From assembly GCF_000952855.1 (NCBI RefSeq), contig NZ_JSVU01000001.1, positions 310,001 to 374,000 on the forward strand: DNA of 64,000 nt, written 5' to 3'. The notes below the pieces were generated by a model that saw only the letters and a list, made by a program, of their open reading frames with translations, made no database searches and was not told where the DNA came from. Made by a program: the position numbers and the translations under genes. Numbering within the stretch: the first letter of the stretch is position 1; each line of letters opens with the position of its first letter. Below are positions 34,687-43,109 of this stretch, in pieces. Origin of the DNA: Aequorivita vladivostokensis (GTDB lineage: Bacteria; Bacteroidota; Bacteroidia; Flavobacteriales; Flavobacteriaceae).

Positions 34687-36106
34687 CTATAGTTTCAGTG
34701 TTGATATCTAAGTACTTGGCAGAGTAGGAGGGTAGGTCTTCTTTGTAGTCTTCAGGAAGCTCTGTTTCGGATAGTTTTACGAGTTGTGGTTGCTTATAGT
34801 AGGGCTTAATATTCGCATATATTGGTCGAATACCAGATGGAATTATAAGCACCTTGTTTTTGGGCATTGTCCTTATTTCATCACTGGTCATTAAGCTACG
34901 TGTTCGCTTATTTCCCTTCTCATCTTTAAAAGAATACTCGCCTAATATTTTTTGCAGCTGATTACACTCTTCAGTGAGTCCCGTGAAATATACTTTTGTA
35001 GCAGCGTTATTAAGTATGGTTTTAGCATTAAATTCTCCATAGTTATTGTGCAACTGCATTTCGCTTTGTAATATCCCCAGAATACTCGTGTGGAATTTCC
35101 TCGCATTCGCAAAAATATTTGAGAGATTAGGTAAATGTAAGCTGGACAATTCTTCAAGAATTACAGATATATGAAGATCGTCTTCCTGTGGAAGCTTTGA
35201 AAATATATAAGAAAAAAACTGTTCCCAAAAAATACTTAAGATAGTGCTGTAATAAGACATATCTCCTAATGGTAGGCGTAAGTAAATTACCGTTTTTTCT
35301 TTTCTCAATTGAGCAAAATCAATGGTATCATTACTCGTTAAATCACTAAGGGTTTGGTCATTACCAATAAAATTTAGACTTGCTAGTGCTGATGAAATTA
35401 TGGATGCCCTCGTGTTTTCAGAATTACCTATGAGTGATTTATATTTTTGCCAAAGATGCTCAGGAGCATTTTCAGCAAACAGTGCATCAATTTTTTCTGG
35501 ACTTCCTTGTAATAATTCAAGTAAATTAAAAACTTGAGCCAGATGATGATACTCTTTATCTGTTGTCGATAAAAGGTAGTTAATCATTAAGCCAATTAAC
35601 TCAACCGATTTATTCGCCCAGAAATCAAATTGGCCGTCTTTTGTAGTAGAACGAACCAACATTTGAGCGACTTTATTTATATCGGCATTATTTTTAATTC
35701 TGTGTAAAGGGTTGTAGTAGACAGAACCTTCTTTTTCACCAAAGTTCAAAGTCATAACCTTAAAACCTCTTGTTATAAATTGATTCTTTGTTTTTTCTAG
35801 AATTTCTCCACTAGGATCATTTATTATTAATGAGTGGTCTATGTTATAGCAACTAGGTAGTATTATTGTCGTTGTTTTACCTCCCCCACTTGGCGATACT
35901 ACAATCATTTGTTCTTCACTTTGCTTCACAGATAGGTGTTTTGTGCCAGTCACACAAAACCCCTTATTATTCGCGGAAACTAATTTTGATTCCCTTTCAA
36001 AACGAGCTTTGTGTGTATGGTCTTTTTTAGAAAGAGCAATTGAAAGTTGGTCAACTCCCTCTTCAAGCATTTCTAAACAGTAAATAAAAAATTCTTTTAG
36101 TTTCAT
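34661..36106 (-). CDS. VirD4/TraG-type coupling protein
   Basis: A 481-residue TraG/VirD4 ATPase. Walker A is SPSGGGKTT (71-79), followed by SLIINDPSGEI. A Walker B-like strand is ISVILEELSSL, and NKVLIIPSGIRPI lies near the end. The N-terminal membrane helices of classical VirD4 are missing; only a short hydrophobic start is present. That membrane part may be supplied by the 43-residue protein encoded immediately upstream, whose stop overlaps this start (ATGA). It links the relaxosome to a transfer channel, which this element does not encode. Confidence 0.88.
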   Translation of the reverse strand: MKLKEFFIYCLEMLEEGVDQLSIALSKKDHTHKARFERESKLVSANNKGFCVTGTKHLSVKQSEEQMIVVSPSGGGKTTTIILPSCYNIDHSLIINDPSGEILEKTKNQFITRGFKVMTLNFGEKEGSVYYNPLHRIKNNADINKVAQMLVRSTTKDGQFDFWANKSVELIGLMINYLLSTTDKEYHHLAQVFNLLELLQGSPEKIDALFAENAPEHLWQKYKSLIGNSENTRASIISSALASLNFIGNDQTLSDLTSNDTIDFAQLRKEKTVIYLRLPLGDMSYYSTILSIFWEQFFSYIFSKLPQEDDLHISVILEELSSLHLPNLSNIFANARKFHTSILGILQSEMQLHNNYGEFNAKTILNNAATKVYFTGLTEECNQLQKILGEYSFKDEKGNKRTRSLMTSDEIRTMPKNKVLIIPSGIRPIYANIKPYYKQPQLVKLSETELPEDYKEDLPSYSAKYLDINTETIDDEVQERI

Positions 36107-36234
36107 TTTTCAAAGGATTTTTGGAGAACGGAATTAATTGCTTGCAACATCATCTCAGCTCCTTTGGTCACAATAAATAGTGCGACCAAAGCGAGTTTGA
36201 GACAGAGTTTAAATAATAGAGCAAGCCATTTCAT
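36103..36234 (-). CDS. 43-residue single-pass membrane protein
   Basis: A short ORF, MKWLALLFKLCLKLALVALF at the N-terminus giving one membrane helix, then a charged amphipathic tail. It overlaps the coupling-protein start as ATGA and follows the lipoprotein gene by 10 bases, which supports it as a real gene. A possible detached membrane anchor for the VirD4-like ATPase (inference). Confidence 0.6.
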   Translation of the reverse strand: MKWLALLFKLCLKLALVALFIVTKGAEMMLQAINSVLQKSFEK

Positions 36235-36244
36235 AGTCTATTGT

Positions 36245-36961
36245 TTATAGGTTAGCTTTTACGGAATAAGATATTTTTAACTCTTCAAAAATTAAGTCGT
36301 AAACTCTAAGTATTTCTCTAAACTGAAGATTGTCATCGCTATTTTTTGCTTGATATACGATAATTACCTCAATATTCGAGTAATCTAAGGATGTGTCAAA
36401 CTCATTTAATAATTTTGTGGCAATGCTTTTTGGATTATGTTGTAACTGCTTACGATCTATATTCCGATAGAAAGAAAAGCCTCCCACTTCAGCATTATTT
36501 TCCAACAAGTCCGAAAATATAAACAGCTGACTATCCGCTCGTGGAAATTGAGATAAATAATTTAGTTCTCTAGAAATTCCAGATACTATAGTCGATTTTT
36601 TCTGTTCCTCTAATAGGATGGGATTTTCGACGATATTTGTTATAGAGTCGATAAATTCCTCAATCTGATGTTTTCGAAGAATGTTATTACCTGTAAGTTT
36701 ATTTTCCCTTGGAAGCATAGCGGAATATCGGAGATTGTAATCAACCTCTGATAAGTAGCCTTGTCGAAAAATGTATTCATCCCAAATATCTATATTAATA
36801 TCAAGGTATTTAATGAGTTCTTTCGCATTTGGTTGTGCAAAAAAATCTTCTTCTGTGCGGTCAGTAATTACTGATTGTATGTGACTGCGGGTTTTATCTT
36901 CTTTGTTCGAAGAACAAGAGAGTATTGTGATAATTATAATTATATTAAAAAAGGTTTTCAT
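36245..36961 (-). CDS. Lipoprotein of the mobilization operon
   Basis: A 238-residue protein with a lipoprotein signal peptide: hydrophobic IIIIITILSC with the lipobox Cys at residue 16, followed by SSNKED. The middle has QLFIFSDLLENNAEVGGFSFY, strand-plus-Asp text that recalls a von Willebrand A-like fold. No known family assigned. It is co-directional with the VirD4 and relaxase genes and is probably cotranscribed. Confidence 0.6.
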   Translation of the reverse strand: MKTFFNIIIIITILSCSSNKEDKTRSHIQSVITDRTEEDFFAQPNAKELIKYLDINIDIWDEYIFRQGYLSEVDYNLRYSAMLPRENKLTGNNILRKHQIEEFIDSITNIVENPILLEEQKKSTIVSGISRELNYLSQFPRADSQLFIFSDLLENNAEVGGFSFYRNIDRKQLQHNPKSIATKLLNEFDTSLDYSNIEVIIVYQAKNSDDNLQFREILRVYDLIFEELKISYSVKANL

Positions 36962-36976
36962 AGTATTTAATTTTAG

Positions 36977-38053
36977 TTATTCACGTTTTTGATAAAATGT
37001 TTGAAGGGGCTCTAGACCTTTATTGAAACATACTGGAACTAACTTATCTGGGCGATACTTGATATTCGTTTCTATAAAGAGATTGTGAGCAATCCTTAAT
37101 TTAGAGAGGAGTTCAAGCTCGGTGTTCTGTGCATATTGTGAAACTTGAAGACTTGTTACGCGGTGTGAGATATTTGTATTCCCTAGATCATTGCGCTCCA
37201 TTAATACCCGGTCTTTCTCCTTTTCTAAATTTTTAAGCTCTTTTTGCCGAACATTGAGCTCGTCAATTTTAATCTTTTCCTCTTTCGTAGGTTTATTAAA
37301 ATAGGCATACAATGCCACCGATATGAAAATCAGGTAATTAAACAAAACAAAAGCCATTTCACTTAACCCTTCTGAAAATACATTCGCATAATTACTTAAC
37401 TGTATTATTCTGAGGTTTGCTAGATAATAAAAGCAGGATATAAGAAATAATGAGAGAGCAACCGAAATTCCAATTTTTTGAAATTTTGTTTTACCAAGTC
37501 TTATAAGGGTCGGACTATACTCACTAAATATGAGTAGTGAAAGCCCATATCCTATTGCTAGTATTATTGCTCCATAAAATGGTAATCCAATAATTTCGAA
37601 TAAACTACTGGCTAATACCGTGTCTGCTCCTAATATTGCATAAAGAAATGGGCGCCGCCGCTTCCATCTTCTATCTTTATTTACAGTTGATTGTTCAAAC
37701 CGTTGAATTTCGGCCTTCTTCAATCCAATTTTGTGATTAAAATTATTTATTTCATTACTGATTTCTCCTTCACGTAATTCTAACTGTTTCCCTTTTTCAA
37801 CCGCACCATAATGATTAATTTCAGGTTGATTTTGCTTTTTAGCTTCAACAATAAGGTCTTGATATTTCGCAGGAATAAAATCTAAATAGGTTTTACCTTC
37901 TTGAAAATCAACCTCTGGTTTATTACTAGAAGCATATTCTTTTGCTTTGTGTTCAACATCTTTTAGAAACTTTTCGTGTTCTTCATTTATGTGAGTTTCC
38001 AATTTTGGATTTCTGTACTGATATACAGTTACTGTGTGTGTATGTTTTTTCAT
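36977..38053 (-). CDS. Unknown membrane protein with coiled coils, mobilization operon
   Basis: I start it at the ATG at 38053 (MKKHTHTVTVYQ), because the 22 codons upstream look like leader. It has 358 residues. An N-terminal soluble part (1-135) ends in a coiled coil. A membrane block follows with about four helices: FLYAILGADTVLASSLF, GAIILAIGYGLSLLIF, IGISVALSLFLISCFYYL and FVLFNYLIFISVALYAYF. A second coiled coil lies after it (about 260-300). Not recognised. It lies between two genes of the transfer operon and may help the relaxosome reach the envelope. Confidence 0.55.
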   Translation of the reverse strand: MKKHTHTVTVYQYRNPKLETHINEEHEKFLKDVEHKAKEYASSNKPEVDFQEGKTYLDFIPAKYQDLIVEAKKQNQPEINHYGAVEKGKQLELREGEISNEINNFNHKIGLKKAEIQRFEQSTVNKDRRWKRRRPFLYAILGADTVLASSLFEIIGLPFYGAIILAIGYGLSLLIFSEYSPTLIRLGKTKFQKIGISVALSLFLISCFYYLANLRIIQLSNYANVFSEGLSEMAFVLFNYLIFISVALYAYFNKPTKEEKIKIDELNVRQKELKNLEKEKDRVLMERNDLGNTNISHRVTSLQVSQYAQNTELELLSKLRIAHNLFIETNIKYRPDKLVPVCFNKGLEPLQTFYQKRE

Positions 38054-38108
38054 AATATTTAATTTAAGGGTTAAAAAAAGCACCCCCACAATGGAGATGC
38101 AACTAAAA

Positions 38109-38594
38109 CTATTTTTCAATTTCAGCTTTCAGCCAAATTAATGAGTTGTTATCACTGTAAATATTTAAAGCTTGCTGCGTGAGATGTTGCGAGTGATTCC
38201 GAAATTTTTCTTTAAGTGATTGAGTTGAGTGCCTTTCACTTAATTGGAATTTTGTAAAAGCTCGAACAAATAAGTATTTTGGGCTTTTAACGCGTACGGA
38301 ATGTTCCCTTGCCGTGTAAACGATATCGTCAAAACAATCGTTAGCTCTCTCAAGAATTTCAATTTCTTTCTCCTCGGAGTTTCTGTATAAAAGACTATAG
38401 TGTTTCCCCTTTATATAAAAGAAATACATTTTCAATCCTGGGCTTAATTCTTCTGAATCAATTTGGTTAAGTTGTTCAAATCCACTTTCTCTACCAAGTG
38501 GATTTTTGATAAGATCATTAATGTTTTTGAGATGTTGAAAAGTTTCCTTCTCGATTTGTGCAGTGCGCTCAGCGCTTAAATTTGAATTGTGCAT
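38109..38594 (-). CDS. Unknown helical protein, first gene of the mobilization operon
   Basis: A 161-residue helical, soluble protein with no recognised motif. The pattern (repeated amphipathic helices, LSPGLKMYFFYIKGKHYSLLYRN) could be a short TPR-like solenoid. It is the first of the minus-strand genes that continue through the VirD4 and relaxase genes, so it may be regulatory or structural for mobilization. Confidence 0.5.
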   Translation of the reverse strand: MHNSNLSAERTAQIEKETFQHLKNINDLIKNPLGRESGFEQLNQIDSEELSPGLKMYFFYIKGKHYSLLYRNSEEKEIEILERANDCFDDIVYTAREHSVRVKSPKYLFVRAFTKFQLSERHSTQSLKEKFRNHSQHLTQQALNIYSDNNSLIWLKAEIEK

Positions 38595-38915
38595 ATATAT
38601 GGATTTAAGAGTTACAAAACGGTACTCTCAAAACCACTTGTGGAAGTTGACAAAATAATCTTATGTGATAGATTATTTTCAAGTCTTTAGTTGCGCTAAC
38701 AACTTTTGACTAGCTATTTCCTCAAGGTGTTTTTGAGGTCAATAGTGGCCCGAAACATTTTCGGGCTTTTTTTTTGCCCGTAGGTAAGCCACTAAATAAC
38801 ACTGCTAATTAAAAATAGATGCCAGTAGAAGAGAAATAAATATTTTATATAAATTAACTTATGTTTGTATATGTGAATACAATTCAGTCCAAAAAGTAGG
38901 TTGTAAATCATAAAT
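38595..38915. other. 321-bp intergenic region between divergent operons
   Basis: It contains a perfect 10-bp inverted repeat AAAATAATCT...AGATTATTTT at 38652-38679 upstream of the mobilization operon (a possible operator or oriT alternative) and a strong hairpin terminator at 38747-38775. TATGTTTG at 38860-38867 may be the -7 box for the gene at 38916. Confidence 0.5.
38747..38775 (+). terminator. Terminator-like hairpin without an upstream plus-strand gene
   Basis: GCCCGAAA and TTTCGGGC form a stem around CATT-like loop bases, then nine T residues. No plus-strand gene precedes it within 350 bases, so it may end a small RNA or be a relic. Confidence 0.65.
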
Positions 38916-40523
38916 ATGCATTATAATCCAATCGAGCTAGATAAACTTAGAAAAAAAGTGCGAGTCGCTTTTATGTTGAGACATCAGGATGATGATGTTA
39001 AAAAAAACTCAATTTATGATGAGGCAAAATCATATAATAATAGTTTTCTACTTGCACTATCTAAGGATTTAAATGATTTATTTGGTGATAAAGCACCTAA
39101 AGCCCCTACTTTGTACAATCTTTATTTTGAAGAAAGAACATCTTTCAGAAAAGCAACAATTAATTACTTAAATGCGTATTGTGACTCTCAAAATTCTTCA
39201 AAAGATAGCAACACTAAAAATCTCGGTACTTTAAACGAAAACAAAAATAGTCTTAAAAGAATAAGAGGAAATGTATCTGAATTTTTGAGAAGTAATTACC
39301 TTAAAATCATAGGTTATTTATTTTTTTACCTACCTTTTATAGTCTTTCCTATTGCATCTATAGGTATATATAAAAACTTCAAATCTGATAAAGATCCGTC
39401 CAAAAAAGCTACAGGATATTTTTTATACAGCGGGATGATTTTTTTGTACATATGTGTCAATATTCTTGCAATAATTTTTCTTGCTAAAAGTAATTTAGGA
39501 ATGTTAATAGATGCAAATCAATCATTTGACTCACGAATATATGGAAATGGAATAGTATCTGTATCTAATCTTACTAAGGATGGTAGGGGTCAAAAACAAA
39601 TAGTTACACAAAATAGTACAAATGCCAGAGTTGGAGATACTATATTGGTTTCTATATTGGTAGGTAATATTAGTTCAGAGCCAATAGAAAATATTGACAT
39701 TGAATTGTCGCCTAGGATTTCTGGTAGTAATAAAAAACATACTTTTTCAGGTAGTCTTTCTGGATATAAGACTGACATACTTTTTGATAATGCTTTTGTA
39801 AACACTAATAGCAGTACAAATATGCGCTATATTGACAAAAGTTATATGCACTTTGAGAATTTGCAAAGTGATTTATTATGGTTAAATTCAGATGATAGAA
39901 ATGACCTGTATGCTGGTGGATATAAAATTGATAAGTTATATCCTGGAAAGAAAAATTTTTCGATTATTAGTTCATTATACGTTGTAGAAGAATCGACTCT
40001 TAACTCTGGGATTTTTCACAGTGACCCTGCGGGTAAAAATTTGGGATTTTTCACGGTGAACAACTGTCAATTTAAATGTGCTAATAAATTAGAGAGTATT
40101 AATGTATCTAGCCTCAAAAAAGACGATACCTTTAATTTTTTCACCTTTGTAGATTTTCAGAATATTGGCACTGTCAATATTACAAATGCTAGGGCGAAAT
40201 TATTTGTTGATACATCAGAATCTGACAAATACCTTAAAATAAATGCAGAACTTTCTGGAGATAATGTTCTTCCAATTTACGACAGCGTTAAAATATTTTA
40301 TGACAATAAAGATTTATATTTAGGGGTGATGGAGGCTTACGTAGAAAACCAACACGGTGATACTAACCCTAAAGATTGCGCAGGATATAATTTAATTGAG
40401 TCTTTAAAAATAAATGAAATAGAGGATTTAGTTGCAGAAATAGGTACTCTTGATACGTACAAAGGCGGTTTCTGCGATCAAGGATATTTTGTTGTTCATT
40501 TTCAAATTTCTAGGAATAATTAG
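38916..40523 (+). CDS. Unknown two-helix membrane protein with large extracytoplasmic region
   Basis: A 535-residue protein I do not recognise. Residues 1-125 are a soluble helical domain (EERTSFRKATINYLNAYC). Membrane helices lie at about 130-152 and 168-190. From 200 on, a beta-rich domain of about 330 residues follows, with VGDTILVSILVGNISSEPIENIDIELSPR, which reads like an Ig or DUF11-type fold. Two Cys pairs (NNCQFKCANK and DCAGYN...GFCDQGY) may form disulfides, pointing to an exported location. The gene is AT-rich, alone on its strand, and next to the excisionase/integrase end. A surface or defence role is possible but unsupported. Confidence 0.6.
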   Translation: MHYNPIELDKLRKKVRVAFMLRHQDDDVKKNSIYDEAKSYNNSFLLALSKDLNDLFGDKAPKAPTLYNLYFEERTSFRKATINYLNAYCDSQNSSKDSNTKNLGTLNENKNSLKRIRGNVSEFLRSNYLKIIGYLFFYLPFIVFPIASIGIYKNFKSDKDPSKKATGYFLYSGMIFLYICVNILAIIFLAKSNLGMLIDANQSFDSRIYGNGIVSVSNLTKDGRGQKQIVTQNSTNARVGDTILVSILVGNISSEPIENIDIELSPRISGSNKKHTFSGSLSGYKTDILFDNAFVNTNSSTNMRYIDKSYMHFENLQSDLLWLNSDDRNDLYAGGYKIDKLYPGKKNFSIISSLYVVEESTLNSGIFHSDPAGKNLGFFTVNNCQFKCANKLESINVSSLKKDDTFNFFTFVDFQNIGTVNITNARAKLFVDTSESDKYLKINAELSGDNVLPIYDSVKIFYDNKDLYLGVMEAYVENQHGDTNPKDCAGYNLIESLKINEIEDLVAEIGTLDTYKGGFCDQGYFVVHFQISRNN

Positions 40524-40753
40524 CGTTTCATATCTTTTTTCCCTAGATTCCTACTCCTGAGATTGGCTAATTCGGATATTTTATTTTTTTTAATTTCTAG
40601 ATGAAACGTTCTACTCCCATCCCTTAAAGCCCCAATGTACTCTATGTTTGACTCTGTTTGAACCAACTGCTCAATGAGTGAAGGATTATACTTGGCGAGA
40701 AAGTAACCATTGTTGAAACCTTTAATATATAGATCTGTATATGTTGCTTCCAT
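40520..40753 (-). CDS. Unknown 77-residue protein next to the excisionase
   Basis: A small protein (MEATYTDLYIKGFNNGYFLAKY, then a SNIEYIGALRDGSRTFHLE segment and a very basic C-terminus). Its start overlaps the stop of the excisionase-like gene by 1 base, so they are coupled. Commonly seen small hypothetical near element integrases, as far as I know; function unknown. Confidence 0.55.
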   Translation of the reverse strand: MEATYTDLYIKGFNNGYFLAKYNPSLIEQLVQTESNIEYIGALRDGSRTFHLEIKKNKISELANLRSRNLGKKDMKR

Positions 40754-41022
40754 TAAAAAGTGTTTTTTGAGTGTTGTTTAAGATATTCCATTATAGAATC
40801 ATAATCATAAAGGATTATTTTCTTCTGGGGCTGAGTGAATACAATTGCTCCAGTATCTCGCAGATTTTGGAGGGTGGTTTTACTTTTGATATTTAAAAGT
40901 TCCATTGCTCGTTCTGTAGAAACCCATTTATCTTGAGAGATTTTATGTTTCTCTTTTATGCGTTCAACAACTTCTTCAACCAAAGAATAAAAAGCTTCAT
41001 CTTCTAAACAGATTACATTCAT
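40753..41022 (-). CDS. Excisionase-like helix-turn-helix protein
   Basis: An 89-residue protein with a winged-helix MerR/excisionase-type HTH: WVSTERAMELLNIKSKTTLQNLRDTG (33-58), then a wing VFTQPQKKIILYDYDSIMEYLKQ. Directly downstream of the integrase gene (29-base gap). Acts as recombination directionality factor or operon regulator of the element (inference from position and fold). Confidence 0.75.
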   Translation of the reverse strand: MNVICLEDEAFYSLVEEVVERIKEKHKISQDKWVSTERAMELLNIKSKTTLQNLRDTGAIVFTQPQKKIILYDYDSIMEYLKQHSKNTF

Positions 41023-41051
41023 TTTATAAAGATTTAATTCTAAAAATACAT

Positions 41052-42260
41052 TTAAAATTTTAAAACTACATCCAAGGCCTCATCTTCTTCATTATGGATG
41101 AAATTAGATTGATAATTAACAGTGGTGGTTATTGAAGAGTGCCTGTAGAGCTTTTGAAGCATCTGTATTGGTATTTTAGCACCTGAAATATAACCAAAGC
41201 TATGCCGGGCAATATGCATTGAAATACTTTTATCAATCTTGGCTAATGTAGCCACTTTACTTAAATGCCGGTTAAACTTTCTTGTGGCTGTTTGAATTTT
41301 ACGTGTTACATCTTTGGAATCATTAAGTTTTGCCTTCTTTAATTCAGGAAAAATGAAATCATTCTTTTTTATATCAGATGTTTTATAACCATCTAGAATT
41401 TGAAGTGCTTTCTCAGGCATTTTAAGGCTTACTAGCTTCTTATTCTTACTCATACGGTAATTGAGTCGTCCATCAGTAATATCCCCCCATTTAAGGCGTA
41501 ATACGTCGCCTACACGTATGCCCGCGAGATAAAAAGAGAAAAGCCATACGTTCAGTGCGTGTTTCTTTGCTAGGCTTTCGAGGTTTAATGATTCGAGTTT
41601 GATAATTTCATCCTTATTGAGACCAACCTTATCGCTCTCAGGAATGCGTATTGTTACTTTCCCTCTTCCAAACGGATAAATATCGCGGTCAATTACTTCG
41701 TCACGAATAGCAATATTAAAGGTAGTACGGATAAGAATAAGGTAGTTCACAACAGTTCTTTCTGAAAGCTTTTTATCTCCTAATAGGTAACTTTTAAATC
41801 TATATAAAAACGACTCGGTAATATTTTCAAACGGTAAGGTTGTAGTTTTCGAAAATTCTTTAAGAACTTTAATTCGACCTTCTTCAGTCTTTGCTTGATG
41901 ATGTTGATTTCTTCTTATTAAGGTTTGAATATGTTTTTGAGCCAAATCAAAAAAATTAGTATCACCTCCCTTTTGAATTCGTTGTTTGATATAGGAAACT
42001 GAAGTTGATTTAGAATCACTCTCTACTTCAAGGACTGTGTCACTGATTTTAGCCATTTTAGATAACAAGAGATTATTCAATCGTCTAGAGTTAGGATGAT
42101 TCTTCTTAACAATGCGCTTTTGGTCATCCCATTGGTTCTCGGCGATATTAAATCCAGTATAGATGTAGGATGATTTTCTGTTTTTTGTCACTCTAATAGC
42201 TAAGGGAAAAAGTCCCTGGCTATTCTTCTTTTTTCGTAATATTGCAGTAACTGTACTCAT
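41052..42260 (-). CDS. Tyrosine integrase of the element
   Basis: A 402-residue integrase with the arm-binding N-terminal domain (1-90), SAM-like domain (100-205), and catalytic domain. Catalytic residues Arg249 (AGIRVGDVL), His349 and Arg352 (HIARHSFG), His374 (LYRHSS) and Tyr383 (VNYQS) are intact. Type typical of Bacteroidota elements. It lies 150 bases inside attR, so it is the best candidate for the enzyme that inserted into tRNA-Met. Two GTACAAC sites at 42287-42305 precede the start, and the same pair is at the other end. Confidence 0.92.
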   Translation of the reverse strand: MSTVTAILRKKKNSQGLFPLAIRVTKNRKSSYIYTGFNIAENQWDDQKRIVKKNHPNSRRLNNLLLSKMAKISDTVLEVESDSKSTSVSYIKQRIQKGGDTNFFDLAQKHIQTLIRRNQHHQAKTEEGRIKVLKEFSKTTTLPFENITESFLYRFKSYLLGDKKLSERTVVNYLILIRTTFNIAIRDEVIDRDIYPFGRGKVTIRIPESDKVGLNKDEIIKLESLNLESLAKKHALNVWLFSFYLAGIRVGDVLRLKWGDITDGRLNYRMSKNKKLVSLKMPEKALQILDGYKTSDIKKNDFIFPELKKAKLNDSKDVTRKIQTATRKFNRHLSKVATLAKIDKSISMHIARHSFGYISGAKIPIQMLQKLYRHSSITTTVNYQSNFIHNEEDEALDVVLKF

Positions 42261-42286
42261 AATGAAGATGTTTTACATTCATAAAG

Positions 42287-42305
42287 GTACAACATAGGTA
42301 CAACA
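42287..42305 (+). repeat. Integrase arm-type site, right copy
   Basis: GTACAAC-ATAG-GTACAAC again, identical to 10351-10369 and in direct orientation. It sits 26 bases upstream of the integrase ATG, so bound integrase could also repress its own gene. Confidence 0.6.
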
Positions 42306-42410
42306 TTTGGTGGTTTTATATGGTTTCATTTGTATTAATTTACACACAATACGTTGACAAACAATAATATAAAGAACACGTAATTACATAAAGATACATA
42401 GTACTTAAAA

Positions 42411-42453
42411 CTCATAACCCGAAGGTCACAGGTTCGAGTCCTGTTCCCGCTAC
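42411..42453. repeat. attR, tRNA-Met 3' fragment
   Basis: CTCATAACCCGAAGGTCAC followed by T-arm ACAGG-TTCGAGT-CCTGT and acceptor CCCGCTAC. This is the host's original tRNA 3' part, cut off from its 5' half by the insertion. Its T-stem pair A:T is shared by the two downstream fragments, not by the intact tRNA. Confidence 0.9.
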
Positions 42454-42459
42454 AACATA

Positions 42460-42486
42460 GCCCCAAGGAAACTTGGGGCTTTTTTA
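42460..42486 (+). terminator. Terminator in repeat unit 1
   Basis: GCCCCAAG, loop GAAA, CTTGGGGC, then TTTTTTA. It follows the tRNA 3' fragment at once and would end tRNA transcription before the GIY-YIG gene. Confidence 0.85.
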
Positions 42487-42498
42487 TTTTTTGCATAG

Positions 42499-42753
42499 AT
42501 GGAAGAATACGTGGTTTACATACTGGCTTCGTCTAAAACGGAAAAACTTTATAAGGGCCATACCTCCAACCTGATCGAACGTTTTAAATCGCATAATGCA
42601 CTTTCGAAAAAAGGTTGGACAATCCGTTATAGGCCCTGGAGCGTGGTCTTCGTACGTTTTTTTAAGACCAAAAAGGAGGCCATGTGTTTTGAAAAATACC
42701 TCAAGACGGGCGTCGGGAGGGAATGGATCGCCAAAAACATACATTTTGGATAG
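42499..42753 (+). CDS. GIY-YIG nuclease family protein, intact copy
   Basis: An 84-residue single-domain GIY-YIG nuclease. The two tripeptide positions are YVVYIL (4-9) and LYKGHT (17-22), then Arg28 (ERFKSH) and Glu65 (CFEKYLKTG), the expected catalytic residues. Its TAG stop at 42751 is the first triplet of TAGCTCGTC, which is also the D-arm of the decayed tRNA that ends the unit. The gene lies in tandem with a broken copy. Such tiny GIY-YIG proteins beside tRNA genes recur in Flavobacteria as I recall; a homing-like role is my inference. Confidence 0.82.
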   Translation: MEEYVVYILASSKTEKLYKGHTSNLIERFKSHNALSKKGWTIRYRPWSVVFVRFFKTKKEAMCFEKYLKTGVGREWIAKNIHFG

Positions 42754-42809
42754 CTCGTCAAGCCCATATCCGCCGCGGCGGACACAGGTTCGAGTCCTGT
42801 TCCCGCTAC
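42751..42809 (+). pseudogene. Decayed tRNA-Met at the end of unit 1
   Basis: TAGCTCGTC and the final 27 bases (CACAGGTTCGAG...CCGCTAC) match tRNA-Met. The anticodon arm between is replaced by 23 bases containing the 14-bp palindrome TCCGCCGCGGCGGA. No 5' acceptor half. Confidence 0.75.
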
Positions 42810-42815
42810 AACATA

Positions 42816-42842
42816 GCCCCAAGGAAACTTGGGGCTTTTTTA
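42816..42842 (+). terminator. Terminator in repeat unit 2
   Basis: Same GCCCCAAG/CTTGGGGC hairpin and T-run as in unit 1, 356 bases later. Confidence 0.85.
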
Positions 42843-42854
42843 TTTTTTGCATAG

Positions 42855-43109
42855 ATGGAAGAATACGTGGTTTACATACTGGCTTCGTCTAAAACGGAAA
42901 AACTTTATAAGGGCCATACCTCCAACCTGATCGAACGTTTTAAATCGCATAATGCACTTTCGGAAAAAGGTTGGACAATCCGTTATAGGCCCTGGAGCGT
43001 GGTCTTAGTACGTTTTTTTTAGACCAAAAAGGAGGCCATGTGTTTTGAAAAATACCTAAAGACGGGCGTCGGAAGGGAATGGATCGCCAAAAACGTACAT
43101 TTTGAATAG
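42855..43109 (+). pseudogene. GIY-YIG nuclease gene, nonsense-mutated copy
   Basis: It matches the intact copy at 42499 but codon 56 (AAG, Lys) is TAG at 43020-43022, through one A-to-T change in a run of T. The product would stop after 55 residues and lose the catalytic Glu65. Downstream codons remain readable to the TAG at 43107, so the break is recent. Other changes are few. Confidence 0.9.

Noticed and set aside
42484-42892. Two long open frames overlapping the GIY-YIG units on both strands
   Set aside because: They run through tRNA fragments and terminator hairpins, and are out of frame with the clear GIY-YIG product.
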